64,000 bases of DNA from positions 1 to 64,000 of the forward strand of contig NZ_ML660059.1 in the NCBI RefSeq assembly GCF_007004665.1, written 5' to 3'. This document shows positions 17,564-26,152 of this stretch, piece by piece. Both the position numbers and the translations under genes were made by a program. The DNA is from Denitrobaculum tricleocarpae. Its GTDB lineage: Bacteria; Pseudomonadota; Alphaproteobacteria; Kiloniellales; Kiloniellaceae. Under the pieces are notes generated by a model. The model was not told the DNA's origin, did not search any database, and saw only the letters and a program-made list of their open reading frames with translations. Position 1 is the first letter of the stretch; every line of letters begins with the position of its first letter.

Positions 17564-18091
17564 ATGAGTTCTGTGCTTCTTGCGGCGGTCCGCTGTGACC
17601 ATGGCGATGTCGATGCCCTCTTGAATGAGGTCGGTCAAACACTCTGCGGACAGGGAAAGCGCGTCCAGGGCGCACTGCAGACCCGAGGCCTCGATAACGG
17701 AGAATGTCACTGTGCGGACATGGATCTGCAGATCATCGGCTCCGACCGCAGCTACCGGATCTCGCAGTCCCTGGGGCCGCAATCCCGCGGATGCCGGTTG
17801 AATTCCGGCGCGCTGGCGGAATGCGCCGCCTATCTGGAGCAGAATCTCTCTTCCGACGTCGATCTTTTGATCCTGAACCGCTTCGGTCGGGGCGAGAGTG
17901 AAGGCAAGGGCTTCCGCGATCTGATCGGCGCGGCGATTGCATCCGATGTGCCGGTCTTGACGGCATTGCGCCCGGCCTATGTCGAGGCCTGGGCTGCGTT
18001 CGGTGCGGAGATGGCCTGCGAACTGCCGACCGAGCGGAGCGCCGTGCTCGACTGGTTTCAGGACGTTCAGGACGCACGCGCCTGCGCTTGA
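17564..18091 (+). CDS. DUF2478 family protein
   Basis: 175 aa that matches the DUF2478 family over its length: N-terminal strand VLLAAVRCD, then GALQTRGLDNGECHCADMDL, the signature ISQSLGPQSRGCRLNSGALAE, and VDLLILNRFGRGESEGKGFRDLI. Family members are related to P-loop NTPase-type folds and are often coded near molybdate transport genes; here no such neighbour is present and no Walker A is visible. The Cys pair (CHC) and the Cys in GCRL may bind a ligand. Cytoplasmic. The gene is separate from its neighbours, 220 bp after the nuclease-like gene. Confidence 0.75.
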   Translation: MSSVLLAAVRCDHGDVDALLNEVGQTLCGQGKRVQGALQTRGLDNGECHCADMDLQIIGSDRSYRISQSLGPQSRGCRLNSGALAECAAYLEQNLSSDVDLLILNRFGRGESEGKGFRDLIGAAIASDVPVLTALRPAYVEAWAAFGAEMACELPTERSAVLDWFQDVQDARACA

Positions 18092-18160
18092 CAACACAGG
18101 GGAAGACAGCCGCAGACTTTATGCCCCGGCGGAACCGGAGCGATAGCGGTCACTACAACG

Positions 18161-18679
18161 TCATGCGCTCACTTTCAATATCTCCAGCGTAGTCTCCTCG
18201 GTCTTCAATCGATAGGACCAGCGCAGTTCCCTGCCTGAGGCAAGCCTCAGAATGGCCAGGTCGGCCTTGTCCTCCGGATCTTCCTGAACTGTGAAGGATA
18301 GGATCTTCTCACCTGTCAATTCATGCCGTGCCGCGAGGTCGGTCACAGGATACCTAAAATGTTCATCTCCGAGGGCAGGGTCGAAGGGCACCTGCCCGGG
18401 CTCGGGGAATTCACCGGTTTCCTCAAGTTCCCACCACTCGGGATCGTCGTTCCAGGACAGACGGCAGATGCCTTTGCCGGTTTTGACAAAGACCACGCAG
18501 AAGGCATCGACCAGTTCCTCGCCGAGCCAGAACTCCGTTGCGACAAGGCCTTGAAGCTGCTCCCCGGCGCAGCAATCCGCGGTGGACTTGGGGTTTTCAC
18601 GCCTGATTTCTCTCGCGTCCTTGACCGGAATCTCAGGCCGGAGTTTCAGAAACGCCGCAATGTAATCCAGAACCCGCAA
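18161..18679 (-). CDS. Hypothetical protein, 172 aa
   Basis: Starts at TTG 18679 with AGGTGA 6 nt upstream. The product is acidic, soluble and rich in Glu, Asp and Trp (LSWNDDPEWWELEETGEFPE). No signal peptide, membrane segment or known domain is seen. It is convergent with the DUF2478 gene (70 bp apart). The codon use matches typical genes of the window, so it is likely real, but no function can be assigned. Confidence 0.6.
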   Translation of the reverse strand: MRVLDYIAAFLKLRPEIPVKDAREIRRENPKSTADCCAGEQLQGLVATEFWLGEELVDAFCVVFVKTGKGICRLSWNDDPEWWELEETGEFPEPGQVPFDPALGDEHFRYPVTDLAARHELTGEKILSFTVQEDPEDKADLAILRLASGRELRWSYRLKTEETTLEILKVSA

Positions 18680-19007
18680 TTGTAATCACCTGACCGTCAC
18701 GTCGTGGCACCCGGAACAGACAATCAATGCCGTCTCGCACCGCGTCGTGTGGGAAAAATACCCGTGACTCGAATGAGTCGGTGCAATCCTACTCTCGGAC
18801 TGGCCGCTTGCCGAGCCTTTCCGGCAGTGGCATCGTATAATCCAGGGTCCGTTGAGTTTCAGGTTGCCGTCAGGGTGAAATTGCCGAAGGCCAACTGGCG
18901 CAGACATGAGTCTGATCTACCTATTGAATATGGTCTGACCACAGGATTGAAAACGGGTCCGGCCTCGCGCAGGCGGCGCCGTCGGACAAAGGAAGAGAGA
19001 AGCAGCA
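18680..19007. other. Intergenic, promoter region of two divergent genes
   Basis: 328 bp between the orphan gene at 18161 and the secreted protein at 19008. It should hold both promoters; AAGAGAGAAG just before 19008 serves as Shine-Dalgarno. No repeat, RNA or coding signal is recognised. Confidence 0.5.
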
Positions 19008-19595
19008 ATGACAAGCCCTCACCCTTCGGTCATCCGCATCTGTCTGGTCATCCGCAGCTGCGCGCTGGTGTTTTTCATGGCGGGCGTGGTCTTCATGGCG
19101 GACGCGGGCACTGCCGCCCAGGCGCAGGTACAGGTGATCTTTCAGGAAAGCGCGCCCAAGGACCGCTTTGAGATTCGCAACAGCGGGGGCTGTGCGCTCG
19201 GCGCCATGACCTTCACCCTGGACCTGGCCGGGTCCTCGGGCGGCCTCATCTTCGACACTTCGGCCGAGGGGCCGGGGGTGGAAGTCTATCAGCCCTTCGA
19301 ACTGCTTGAAGGCGCGGGGCGGGTTCTTCAGCTGCCCGTGGTGCGCGACGGCGGCCGTTCGATCGAACTGGCCATGAGCGGTCTGGCGCCGCGCGAGATC
19401 GTCTCCTTCACCATCGACGTCGACGACACTCTGACAAGCAACCCCCAGGGCCAGACCAGGGTGGCCGGATCGGAGATCATGGGTGCGCGGGCCGCCATAG
19501 TTCTTGAAAGCGACAACGCCGTGCTGCCCCCGGTCACGGCGCGTTTCGAGAGCGATGCGATGGCCGAACTGCCGGTCTCGAATTGCGTCTCGTGA
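19008..19595 (+). CDS. Secreted aggregation-factor-core-like protein
   Basis: 195 aa with an N-terminal hydrophobic signal (residues about 10-37, ending TAAQAQ). The mature part is beta-rich: FEIRNSGGCALGAMTFTLDL, GGLIFDTSAEGPGVEVYQPFE and a calcium-type acidic strand FTIDVDDTL. This resembles alphaproteobacterial proteins annotated as aggregation factor core proteins, whose role is unproven. Periplasmic or extracellular. It has a good Shine-Dalgarno (AAGAGAGAAGCAGCA). Single-gene unit, followed by a sulfotransferase remnant. Confidence 0.65.
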   Translation: MTSPHPSVIRICLVIRSCALVFFMAGVVFMADAGTAAQAQVQVIFQESAPKDRFEIRNSGGCALGAMTFTLDLAGSSGGLIFDTSAEGPGVEVYQPFELLEGAGRVLQLPVVRDGGRSIELAMSGLAPREIVSFTIDVDDTLTSNPQGQTRVAGSEIMGARAAIVLESDNAVLPPVTARFESDAMAELPVSNCVS

Positions 19596-19645
19596 CCAGC
19601 CGGCGACGCGCGGAGCAGGTCGGCAGGCGGCATTGAGAGCCGGCA

Positions 19646-19777
19646 CTTTCGAAACCGGAAGTGCTGATCGCACCGCAGCGGGAAGCGGAGAGCTTGTTCG
19701 GAGATTGGGCGGCGCACCGCTTTGATGGGATCATTGACTGCGCGCTGATAAAAGAGAGGGCAGAAGAGTCTTCTTAA
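19646..19777 (+). pseudogene. Remnant of a sulfotransferase-like gene
   Basis: One frame reads EVLIAPQREAESLFGDWAAH then RFDGIID, matching the internal segment LTAPQQEAERMFRDWAAR then RFDRIID of the intact sulfotransferase gene at 36853-37890. Homology starts abruptly near 19646 and stops after about 19738; the frame ends at TAA 19775. There is no start codon, P-loop or C-terminal half, so this is a decayed fragment of a second copy. Confidence 0.75.
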
Positions 19778-19827
19778 CGAATTCCCCCTAGATTTGAAGG
19801 GAGTATCATCGCACAGGCTGTCTGCAC

Positions 19828-20433
19828 GTGGTTTTCCGTTGCTTTTTCAGCGTCTTGAAGTTTGACCGACCTTCCCCCGTTCTCGCCGTCGCACTTGCCA
19901 TCACGGGCCTGGGGCTCGCCGGGGTCGGCGCGGCAAGCCCGGGCAAAACAGCTTCGGCCACCCCCGACCCGGTTCAGGCTAACCCCAAAACCTCGGTGAG
20001 CTCGCGCCAGATCTCTATCGCGGAGGCGGCCTTCGTCGTCACCCTGGACAACGACCCCGGCACCAGGAAGCCCTACAGCTATCAGTCGAACCAGGTTCCC
20101 TTCCTGCCCGGGCAGAGCTGCTACGGCTGGCGGCTTCGTCTGTCGGACGCGGGCAAGGTGGTCAGCTTCAGGGAAATTCTGACCCTGCCCTCAGATCCTG
20201 CCTACTGGCCCCATGCGCCAAGCGAGTTCGATACGACAGCAAGATTTACAGACCGCACCACGACGATTACCGAACGCTATGTCGCACCGGAGGAAGGCTG
20301 GATCGGCAACGGCTGGTGCGTTCTGGAGGGCGATCCCAAAGGCGCCTACTCGGTGGAGGTCTCCATCAACGGAGTCTTCGCGCAGCGCTTCGACTTCGAG
20401 GTGGGTGATCCGCCTGCTTCGCAAGAGCCTTAA
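19828..20433 (+). CDS. Secreted hypothetical protein
   Basis: 201 aa starting at GTG 19828. A signal or anchor segment is at about residues 17-36 (VLAVALAITGLGLAGVGAAS). The mature region has one pair of Cys residues (QSCYGWRLRL; NGWCVLEGD) likely to form a disulfide, and ends YSVEVSINGVFAQRFDFEVG, like an Ig-type beta sandwich. No family is recognised. Its upstream region contains the sulfotransferase remnant. Likely periplasmic; function unknown. Confidence 0.6.
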   Translation: MVFRCFFSVLKFDRPSPVLAVALAITGLGLAGVGAASPGKTASATPDPVQANPKTSVSSRQISIAEAAFVVTLDNDPGTRKPYSYQSNQVPFLPGQSCYGWRLRLSDAGKVVSFREILTLPSDPAYWPHAPSEFDTTARFTDRTTTITERYVAPEEGWIGNGWCVLEGDPKGAYSVEVSINGVFAQRFDFEVGDPPASQEP

Positions 20434-20637
20434 ACCAGCTCCCGTGGACCGCCGGGTGTATCCCGGACCAACCATCGGAAGCCGGTCATTTCTCACTCAA
20501 ATGATGAACCGGACACTCTCGGCGGCCGGACGCGGTATCTTTCGCGTTGTCACAGCCTGACCGGTGTCGGCGCGTTCATCGCCTGGGCGGGACTCAGTCA
20601 TGGTCTGAACCGGGGCCTTCAGATACCAGATCCCGCC

Positions 20638-20748
20638 TTAATAGAGATAAGGCGCAGAGACGAAGATTCTGCGCAGGGGTGAGACGCGAAAGACTTCTTC
20701 ATCCTCGGTCTCCGTGGCGGCGAGGCAGCGCGTGTCTTCGAGCGGCAA
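20638..20748 (-). pseudogene. Remnant of a di-haem cytochrome c peroxidase gene
   Basis: Reverse-strand frame reads LPLEDTRCLAATETEDEE then VFRVSPLRRIFVSAPYLY and a TAA. It matches LPPDDKGRFAVTETVDDEYV then FRASPLRNVSVTAPYFHSG in the intact peroxidase at 22864-23916. Only this C-terminal 36-residue patch survives; haem motifs are absent and a stop interrupts it just before the conserved HSG. It lies 2.1 kb from the intact gene. Confidence 0.75.
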
Positions 20749-20810
20749 TCCCCCCGGCGATGAAGTTCCCAACCTCTCGAACCGAACAAGAACTCGCGCG
20801 CCGAATTACC

Positions 20811-20856
20811 GTTTAAACAAAATAACTCCAAGTAACTAATGTTTAAACATTATAAT
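20811..20856 (+). promoter_or_regulatory. Twin GTTTAAAC palindromes and -10 of the PAS/MCP operon
   Basis: GTTTAAAC occurs at 20811-20818 and 20841-20848 (30 bp apart, about three helical turns). TATAAT at 20851-20856 would be the -10 element. The even spacing suggests paired protein binding; which protein is unknown. Confidence 0.4.
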
Positions 20857-20982
20857 ACGTTTTATTTTCTTTAACACTGTTTTCGTATGCTGCATTTCCA
20901 CTTGGGCAAAGACTTGTTCATTCAGCAGGCACGCGAGCCTCCGGGCCTGCTCTGTCTTCTCGAAGTTACGGAGGGAAATCGG

Positions 20983-21522
20983 GTGAGTTTGTATGGAAAC
21001 GCGTCGCTTACAGGCACGGAAACGACCTTTGAGCGCGACGAAATCATTGTTTCGAAAACGGATGTCACGGGAAAGCTCATCTACGGGAACCGCTTGTTCT
21101 TCAAGATGGCCGAACTCAGCGAGAAAGAGTGTATCGGACAGCAGCACAATATCGTGCGGCACCCCGAAATGCCGCGAACTGTATTCGACCTGCTTTGGGA
21201 GACGATCAAGAGCGGAAAAGAGATCTTCGCCTATGTGAACAATAGATCCAAGACCGGGAACAACTATTGGGTCTATGCCCATGTTACGCCCAGTTTCGAT
21301 AGAGACGGGACAATCACCGGCTATCACTCCAACCGCCGCAAGCCCGAACGAAAGATCGTCGATGAACGCATCATTCCGCTATATCGGGATCTGCTGAAAA
21401 CCGAACAGGCGGCCGCGAGCCCGAAACAGGCTCTCCGGGACGGCCGCAAAGTCATTCAAGACATCCTGAGCGACAGCAGAATGGGCTTTAACCAGCTCAT
21501 GTTTTCCCTGGGAGGAGGATGA
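20983..21522 (+). CDS. PAS-domain protein, sensor half of a split aerotaxis-type receptor
   Basis: 179 aa from GTG 20983, chosen because GGAGGG lies 7 nt upstream; the frame is open to 20887. An Aer-type PAS domain occupies about residues 12-125 ([20 protein letters not shown] ... [26 protein letters not shown] ... GYHSNRRKP), which in Aer binds FAD and reads the redox state. The helical tail may dock to the next protein. Its stop overlaps the MCP start by 4 nt (ATGA), so the two are translationally coupled. In most bacteria these two parts are one protein. No membrane segment. Confidence 0.85.
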   Translation: MSLYGNASLTGTETTFERDEIIVSKTDVTGKLIYGNRLFFKMAELSEKECIGQQHNIVRHPEMPRTVFDLLWETIKSGKEIFAYVNNRSKTGNNYWVYAHVTPSFDRDGTITGYHSNRRKPERKIVDERIIPLYRDLLKTEQAAASPKQALRDGRKVIQDILSDSRMGFNQLMFSLGGG

Positions 21523-22673
21523 TGGCCTGGTCAAACACTGCGGATGAGATCAAGAGGTCCCGCGAACTTCTGGCGCGCGTTGCGGCCGGCGATTTCGAAG
21601 TGCGCCTGACCGGCATCAAGGCGACCGGTGAGCTGGGAGAACTGCTTTATACGATCAACGATCTGATCGACCGCTGCGACGCCTACGTGCGCGAGTCGGC
21701 GGCCTGCATGAGCCACGTCAGCCAGAATATGTACTTCCGCAAGATCGAAACCACGGGGATGCAGGGCACTTTTCAGCATTCCGCGCAACTCTGCAACGCC
21801 GCCCTCGAGTCCATGGAACACAAGGTCGCGGATTTTGGTGCGATCGCGGACAATTTCGAGCAGTCCATCGCCGGAGTGGTCGAAACGGTCTCCAGCGCGG
21901 CCACCGAGTTGAGCAGTTCGTCCGAATCTCTTTTGAGCGCCGCGGAAGGCACCAGCCAACGGGCCACGACGGTCGCCGCCGCGGCCGAGGAAGCTTCGGT
22001 CAACGTCCAGACCGTGGCGTCAGCCTCCAGCCAACTCTCTTCCGCGAGCGGGGAGATCGGCACAGAGGTTTCCGCCGCCTCGACCCTGGCCAACCAGGCC
22101 GCGGAAATATCCAGCGCCGCCGCCGGACAGGTCAATGCGCTCAAGGACGCCGCCGCGCAGATCACCGCAGCGGTGAATCTGATCAACGACATCGCGGCGC
22201 AGACCAATCTGCTGGCGCTGAACGCGACGATCGAAGCGGCCCGTGCCGGCGAGGCCGGAAAGGGCTTCGCCGTGGTCGCGGGAGAGGTCAAGAACCTGGC
22301 ACAGCAAACCGCCAGCGCAACGGAAGAGATCGGCCGTTACGTCCAGAACATCCAGGATGCGACCAACAGCACCGTCGGCTCGATCACCGATGTTTCAGCA
22401 AAGGTGACGGAGATCAACGAAGCCAACGCCTCGATCTCTTCCGCTGTCAACGAGCAAGCCAAGGCAACGGTCGAAATAGCCAACAACATCGAGCAGGCCG
22501 CGGCAGGCACGAAGGATATTACCGCGAACATCACCAGCGTCACCGAATCGGCTCAGGAGACAAGTAATTCGTCGAACGACGTGAATAGCGCCGCGAGTGA
22601 ACTTTCGAAGCAGGCGGAAATGCTGCGCAGCGAGGTCGATCAGTTTCTGATTTCAGCGCGAAAGGTCGTGTAG
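21519..22673 (+). CDS. Soluble methyl-accepting chemotaxis protein, signalling half of split Aer
   Basis: 384 aa; GGAGGAGG precedes the ATG, and a second ATG at 21522 is in a different frame position used as Met2. Residues about 10-95 form a HAMP-like region ([20 protein letters not shown] ... [16 protein letters not shown]). The MCP hairpin follows, with the tip [20 protein letters not shown]. No membrane segment or ligand domain exists, so it depends on the co-translated PAS protein for input. It probably joins CheA/CheW arrays in the cytoplasm. The receptor ends without a CheR pentapeptide (FLISARKVV). Confidence 0.9.
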   Translation: MMAWSNTADEIKRSRELLARVAAGDFEVRLTGIKATGELGELLYTINDLIDRCDAYVRESAACMSHVSQNMYFRKIETTGMQGTFQHSAQLCNAALESMEHKVADFGAIADNFEQSIAGVVETVSSAATELSSSSESLLSAAEGTSQRATTVAAAAEEASVNVQTVASASSQLSSASGEIGTEVSAASTLANQAAEISSAAAGQVNALKDAAAQITAAVNLINDIAAQTNLLALNATIEAARAGEAGKGFAVVAGEVKNLAQQTASATEEIGRYVQNIQDATNSTVGSITDVSAKVTEINEANASISSAVNEQAKATVEIANNIEQAAAGTKDITANITSVTESAQETSNSSNDVNSAASELSKQAEMLRSEVDQFLISARKVV

Positions 22674-22692
22674 GCCCGGTTTCGCGTGAGGG

Positions 22693-22745
22693 GTGGCAGG
22701 ACGGGCGGCGATGGCAAGACGGGCGGCGGTCGCAAGACGGGCGCC
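22693..22745. repeat. Three tandem GC-rich 17-18 bp units
   Basis: GTGGCAGGACGGGCGGC, GATGGCAAGACGGGCGGC and GGTCGCAAGACGGGCGCC follow each other just past the MCP stop codon. Non-coding; may be a slippage product. Confidence 0.6.
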
Positions 22746-22863
22746 GCCCTCATCCTCTGAAGTTATGTCCCGGTCATGGAACGGAAGCCCGATAGAGGCT
22801 CCGCGGGACGTCCCCTTGCGCTGAGACGGCCCGCGGTTTGCGCCCCGGACTTCGCGAGCTACC

Positions 22864-23916
22864 TCAGCGGATAATCTCCGCGGTCGGACGCGGTGTCGTC
22901 GCCGTTTCCGCAGGCAGCACCGGCACCGTCACCTCAGGCAGAGTTCCGGTCAGGCTGTCCAGGAAAGCCACGAGAGAGTCCGCCTCGGCGTCGCTCAGCT
23001 CTTCACCCAATTGGGACTCGGCCATGATCTGGACCGCGACCTTCAGGTCCCAGACCTTGCCGGAATGGAAGTAGGGTGCGGTCACGGAGACGTTACGCAG
23101 AGGCGAGGCACGGAAGACATACTCGTCGTCCACGGTCTCGGTGACGGCAAAGCGGCCTTTGTCGTCCGGCGGCAGAACCTCGGCGCCCGGCTTCTCGATC
23201 AGGCCGAAGGGGTAGTAGCCGTGGCCGCCGACGTTGACGCCGCTGTGACAGGCCACGCAGCCCTTGTCGACGAAGAGCTGGAGACCCTCCTGCGCCTCGG
23301 CACTGAGGGCATCGTCGTTGCCGTTCAGGAAAGCGTCGAAGGGCGCGGGGGTAATCAGCGTCGCCTGGTAGGCTTCCAACGCCTTGGCCATATTGTCGAA
23401 GGTCACCGGCGCGGATTCTTCGGGAAAGGCGGCGGTGAACCATTCGCCGTATTGCGGCATGCTGTTCAGGGTCTCGATCACGGTCTCGGGCGTGTTCGCC
23501 ATCTCGACCCCGGCCTGGATCGGCCCCTTGGCCTGGGCCTTCAGATCCTCGGCCCGGCCGTCCCAGAACTGGGCCTCGTTGAGCACCGCATTGAGAACCG
23601 TCGGCGAGTTGCGCGGGCCCTTCTGCCAGCCGTGACCGATCGAGGTTTCGAGATTGTCGTCCCCGCCCGTTGTCAGGTTATGACAGGAGTAGCAACTGAA
23701 TACCCCGGACGCCGAAAGCCGGGGATCGAAGAAAAGCGCTTTCCCCAGATCAATTTTTTCCGGGGTGATGGGATTGTCTTTGACGCTGGGGATGGTCGAA
23801 GGCAAGGGCTCGAAATATTCCCTGGCCATATCCCGCAGGTCGTTGGCGGCTGCCATGCCGGCCAGACTTGTGGCCAGACTTGTAGAGAGTAAAAGGGTCG
23901 TTATCGGGTGTTTCAT
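22864..23916 (-). CDS. ccpA: Di-haem cytochrome c peroxidase
   Basis: 350 aa with signal peptide (residues 1-24, ending MAAAN). Two haem-binding motifs, CYSCH (75-79) and CVACH (220-224), and the family blocks LGKALFFDPRLSASG, RNSPTVLNA, FWDGRAEDLK and SPLRNVSVTAPYFHSG identify a bacterial di-haem peroxidase. It reduces hydrogen peroxide in the periplasm with electrons from cytochrome c. The C-terminus (PEVTVPVLPAETATTPRPTA) is a Pro/Thr-rich tail not usual in the family. Shine-Dalgarno AGGAGG precedes the ATG. An FNR-like box 55 bp upstream implies induction at low oxygen, as known for ccp genes elsewhere. Confidence 0.92.
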   Translation of the reverse strand: MKHPITTLLLSTSLATSLAGMAAANDLRDMAREYFEPLPSTIPSVKDNPITPEKIDLGKALFFDPRLSASGVFSCYSCHNLTTGGDDNLETSIGHGWQKGPRNSPTVLNAVLNEAQFWDGRAEDLKAQAKGPIQAGVEMANTPETVIETLNSMPQYGEWFTAAFPEESAPVTFDNMAKALEAYQATLITPAPFDAFLNGNDDALSAEAQEGLQLFVDKGCVACHSGVNVGGHGYYPFGLIEKPGAEVLPPDDKGRFAVTETVDDEYVFRASPLRNVSVTAPYFHSGKVWDLKVAVQIMAESQLGEELSDAEADSLVAFLDSLTGTLPEVTVPVLPAETATTPRPTAEIIR

Positions 23917-24283
23917 CCAATCCTCCTTTTATGAATGGAAGAAACCCTGTCATTTCAACGGGAAAAAACTTTGAGTTATATCAATTCTAAACTGCGGCAT
24001 GACGCCGCAATGTAGATTTTGCCCTTCGAATCGGCAGAAGTGCCCGTCTCCATCAGGATCAAGAACGCGCGGTGTTGCCCGATCCGGCACGACGGAGGAA
24101 GCAGCGGCAGCCCCCTCTCAAGGTCGTCCCTTGCCATTAAAATTTCACCCATGAGAAAGCACTGTGGCTTTATAATGGGAGCGGTGTTGCGTCCCGCCTG
24201 CGTCATCGCACCGCAAACACGCTGTCAAAGGCGGGGAAATCTGCTTAGCTTAAGAACCGTAATTTGTTTAAGGGCCCTCTGGT
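23917..24283. other. Intergenic between peroxidase and trehalose genes
   Basis: 367 bp holding the peroxidase promoter with its FNR-like box (23971-23984) and the promoter of the GH15-otsA operon. Open frames here (for example reverse 24206-23976) lack support. Nothing else is recognised. Confidence 0.5.
23971..23984. promoter_or_regulatory. FNR/FixK-like box upstream of ccpA
   Basis: TTGAG-TTAT-ATCAA, one mismatch to the TTGAT-N4-ATCAA consensus, centred about 61 bp upstream of the peroxidase start codon. Confidence 0.55.
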
Positions 24284-26152
24284 TTGGACACGTCTCCTTC
24301 CGCAAAATCGAAAAAGACCCCGGCTGAACTCTCCCAGGCCGGTGATTCCCCGACAAACACTTCTCAGACAGATCTCGAACTCTGGCCCATCGGCAACTGC
24401 CAGGTCAGCGGGCTCATCGATACGCGCGGCGGTCTGGTCTGGGGTTCCGTACCCCGGGTAGACGGTGATCCGGTCTTTTGTGCCTTGCTGCGGGGCGAGG
24501 AAGCCAGGGACGATCAGGGGGTCTGGCGCCTGGAGCTGGAAAATCAGATCAGCGCGACACAACGCTACCTGCGCAACACGCCGATCCTCGTCACCCGCCT
24601 GGAAGACGAGCGCGGCGGCGCGGTCGAGATCATCGACTTTTGCCCGCGCTTCGAGAGCTCCGGCAGGATGTACCGCCCAGTGGCCTATATCCGCATCGTC
24701 AAAGTGATCACGGGCGCGCCCCGGCTCTGTGTACGCCTGGCTCCGATGAAGAACTACGGAACCGAAGCGGCGGCCCACACCAATGGCAGCAACCACATCC
24801 GCTACCTGGCCGGCGGACAGGTCCTGCGCCTGACCACCAATGCCTCGGTCGGCTATGTTCTGGAGCAACGGCCCTTTCGCGTGGAAAAGACGCTGCACTT
24901 TTTCCTCGGTCCCGACGAGCCCTTTCTGGGCAAGGTCGGACGGGAAGTCGACTCCATGCTGGAGCAAACGGTTTCCTATTGGCGCGAGTGGGTCCGTGGG
25001 CTGGCCACCCCGCTGGAGTGGCAGGACGCGGTGATCCGCGCCGCCATCACCCTGAAGCTCTGTCAGCACGAAGAAACCGGCGCGATTGTCGCCGCCCTGA
25101 CCACCTCGATCCCGGAGGCGGCAAGTTCCGAGCGGAACTGGGATTACCGCTATTGCTGGATCCGCGATGCCTATTACACCGTCCAGGCGCTGAACCGCCT
25201 GGGCGCACTCGACGTTCTGGAAAAGTATCTCAGTTATCTGCGCAACCTGGTCGATGACGCGAAGGTCGGCCAGATCCAGCCACTCTACTCGGTCAGCGGC
25301 AAGCGCGAACTGGAGGAACGTATCGTCGAGGGGCTGCAGGGATACCGGGGCATGGGCCCGGTGCGGGCGGGCAACGCAGCCTATACGCAGGTTCAGCACG
25401 ATGTTTACGGACAGATCATCCTGCCGAACATCCAGGCCTTTTTCGACCGCCGCTTTCTGAGGATGGCCGATGTCAGCGATTTCGAAAAACTTGAGAGCGT
25501 GGGCGAGGCCGCGTGGGAAAGCCACAGCGAACCTGATGCCGGTCTCTGGGAACTCAGAACCCGTTCGGCAGTTCATACTTACAGTGTGGTGATGAGCTGG
25601 GCAGCGTGCGACCGGCTCGGAAATGCCGCGGCCCTGTTGGGCCTGGACGACCGGGAAGCGATCTGGACCGAGCGGGCGCATGCGATCAGAGCCAAGATCG
25701 AAGCCCAGGCCTGGTCGGAAGAAGGCGGGCACTATGCGGCGACCTTCGGCGGCCGGGAGCTGGATGCCAGCCTGCTGCAACTGGTGGACTTGCGCTACAT
25801 CAGTGCGGAGGACTCGCGCTTTCTGGCAACCTTGGAAGCGGTCGAAAAAAGCCTGAGACGCGGAGAACATATGTTGCGCTACGATACGGAGGACGATTTC
25901 GGACAACCGGAGACGGCCTTCAATATCTGCACCTTCTGGCTGATCGAGGCCCTGCATTATGCCGACCGGAATGAAGAGGCACGCGAGCTTTTCGAGACTA
26001 TGCTGGAACACCGCACCCAATCCGGCCTTCTCTCGGAGGACATGGATTTTGTAACAGGTGAGCTCTGGGGGAACTTTCCCCAAACTTACTCTCTGGTCGG
26101 GATCATCAACTGCGCCGTTCTGTTATCCGAACCCTGGAGCACCGTCCGATGA
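24284..26152 (+). CDS. Glycoside hydrolase family 15 protein (glucoamylase/trehalase-like)
   Basis: 622 aa starting at TTG 24284 (the first in-frame ATG is far inside). N-terminal beta-sandwich (about 30-260; LWPIGNCQVSGLIDTRGGLVW) followed by an (alpha/alpha)6 barrel with family 15 marks: SSERNWDYRYCWIRDAYYTV, QHDVYGQIILPN, and GLLSEDMDFVTGELWGNFPQ near the C-terminus, which carries the catalytic Glu pair region. GH15 enzymes without a signal peptide in such operons hydrolyse trehalose or short alpha-glucans in the cytoplasm. It overlaps otsA by 4 nt (ATGA), linking trehalose or glucan breakdown with synthesis. Confidence 0.88.
   Translation: MDTSPSAKSKKTPAELSQAGDSPTNTSQTDLELWPIGNCQVSGLIDTRGGLVWGSVPRVDGDPVFCALLRGEEARDDQGVWRLELENQISATQRYLRNTPILVTRLEDERGGAVEIIDFCPRFESSGRMYRPVAYIRIVKVITGAPRLCVRLAPMKNYGTEAAAHTNGSNHIRYLAGGQVLRLTTNASVGYVLEQRPFRVEKTLHFFLGPDEPFLGKVGREVDSMLEQTVSYWREWVRGLATPLEWQDAVIRAAITLKLCQHEETGAIVAALTTSIPEAASSERNWDYRYCWIRDAYYTVQALNRLGALDVLEKYLSYLRNLVDDAKVGQIQPLYSVSGKRELEERIVEGLQGYRGMGPVRAGNAAYTQVQHDVYGQIILPNIQAFFDRRFLRMADVSDFEKLESVGEAAWESHSEPDAGLWELRTRSAVHTYSVVMSWAACDRLGNAAALLGLDDREAIWTERAHAIRAKIEAQAWSEEGGHYAATFGGRELDASLLQLVDLRYISAEDSRFLATLEAVEKSLRRGEHMLRYDTEDDFGQPETAFNICTFWLIEALHYADRNEEARELFETMLEHRTQSGLLSEDMDFVTGELWGNFPQTYSLVGIINCAVLLSEPWSTVR

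Larger units (their letters stand above)
20434..20982. other. Intergenic with peroxidase remnant and receptor promoter
   Basis: About 550 bp. The first 200 show nothing recognisable. 20638-20748 is a di-haem peroxidase remnant (listed separately). From about 20800 the DNA becomes AT-rich, with two GTTTAAAC palindromes and TATAAT, then the 5' leader of the PAS/MCP operon. Confidence 0.6.

Noticed and set aside
23976..24206. 76-aa reverse-strand frame with GLPLLPPS, faintly like the LPLIP block of the C58 cassette
   Set aside because: The similarity is a few residues in a different context, the short match to the copy 2 DNA is out of frame, no protease gene follows, and its 3' end overlaps the peroxidase promoter box.
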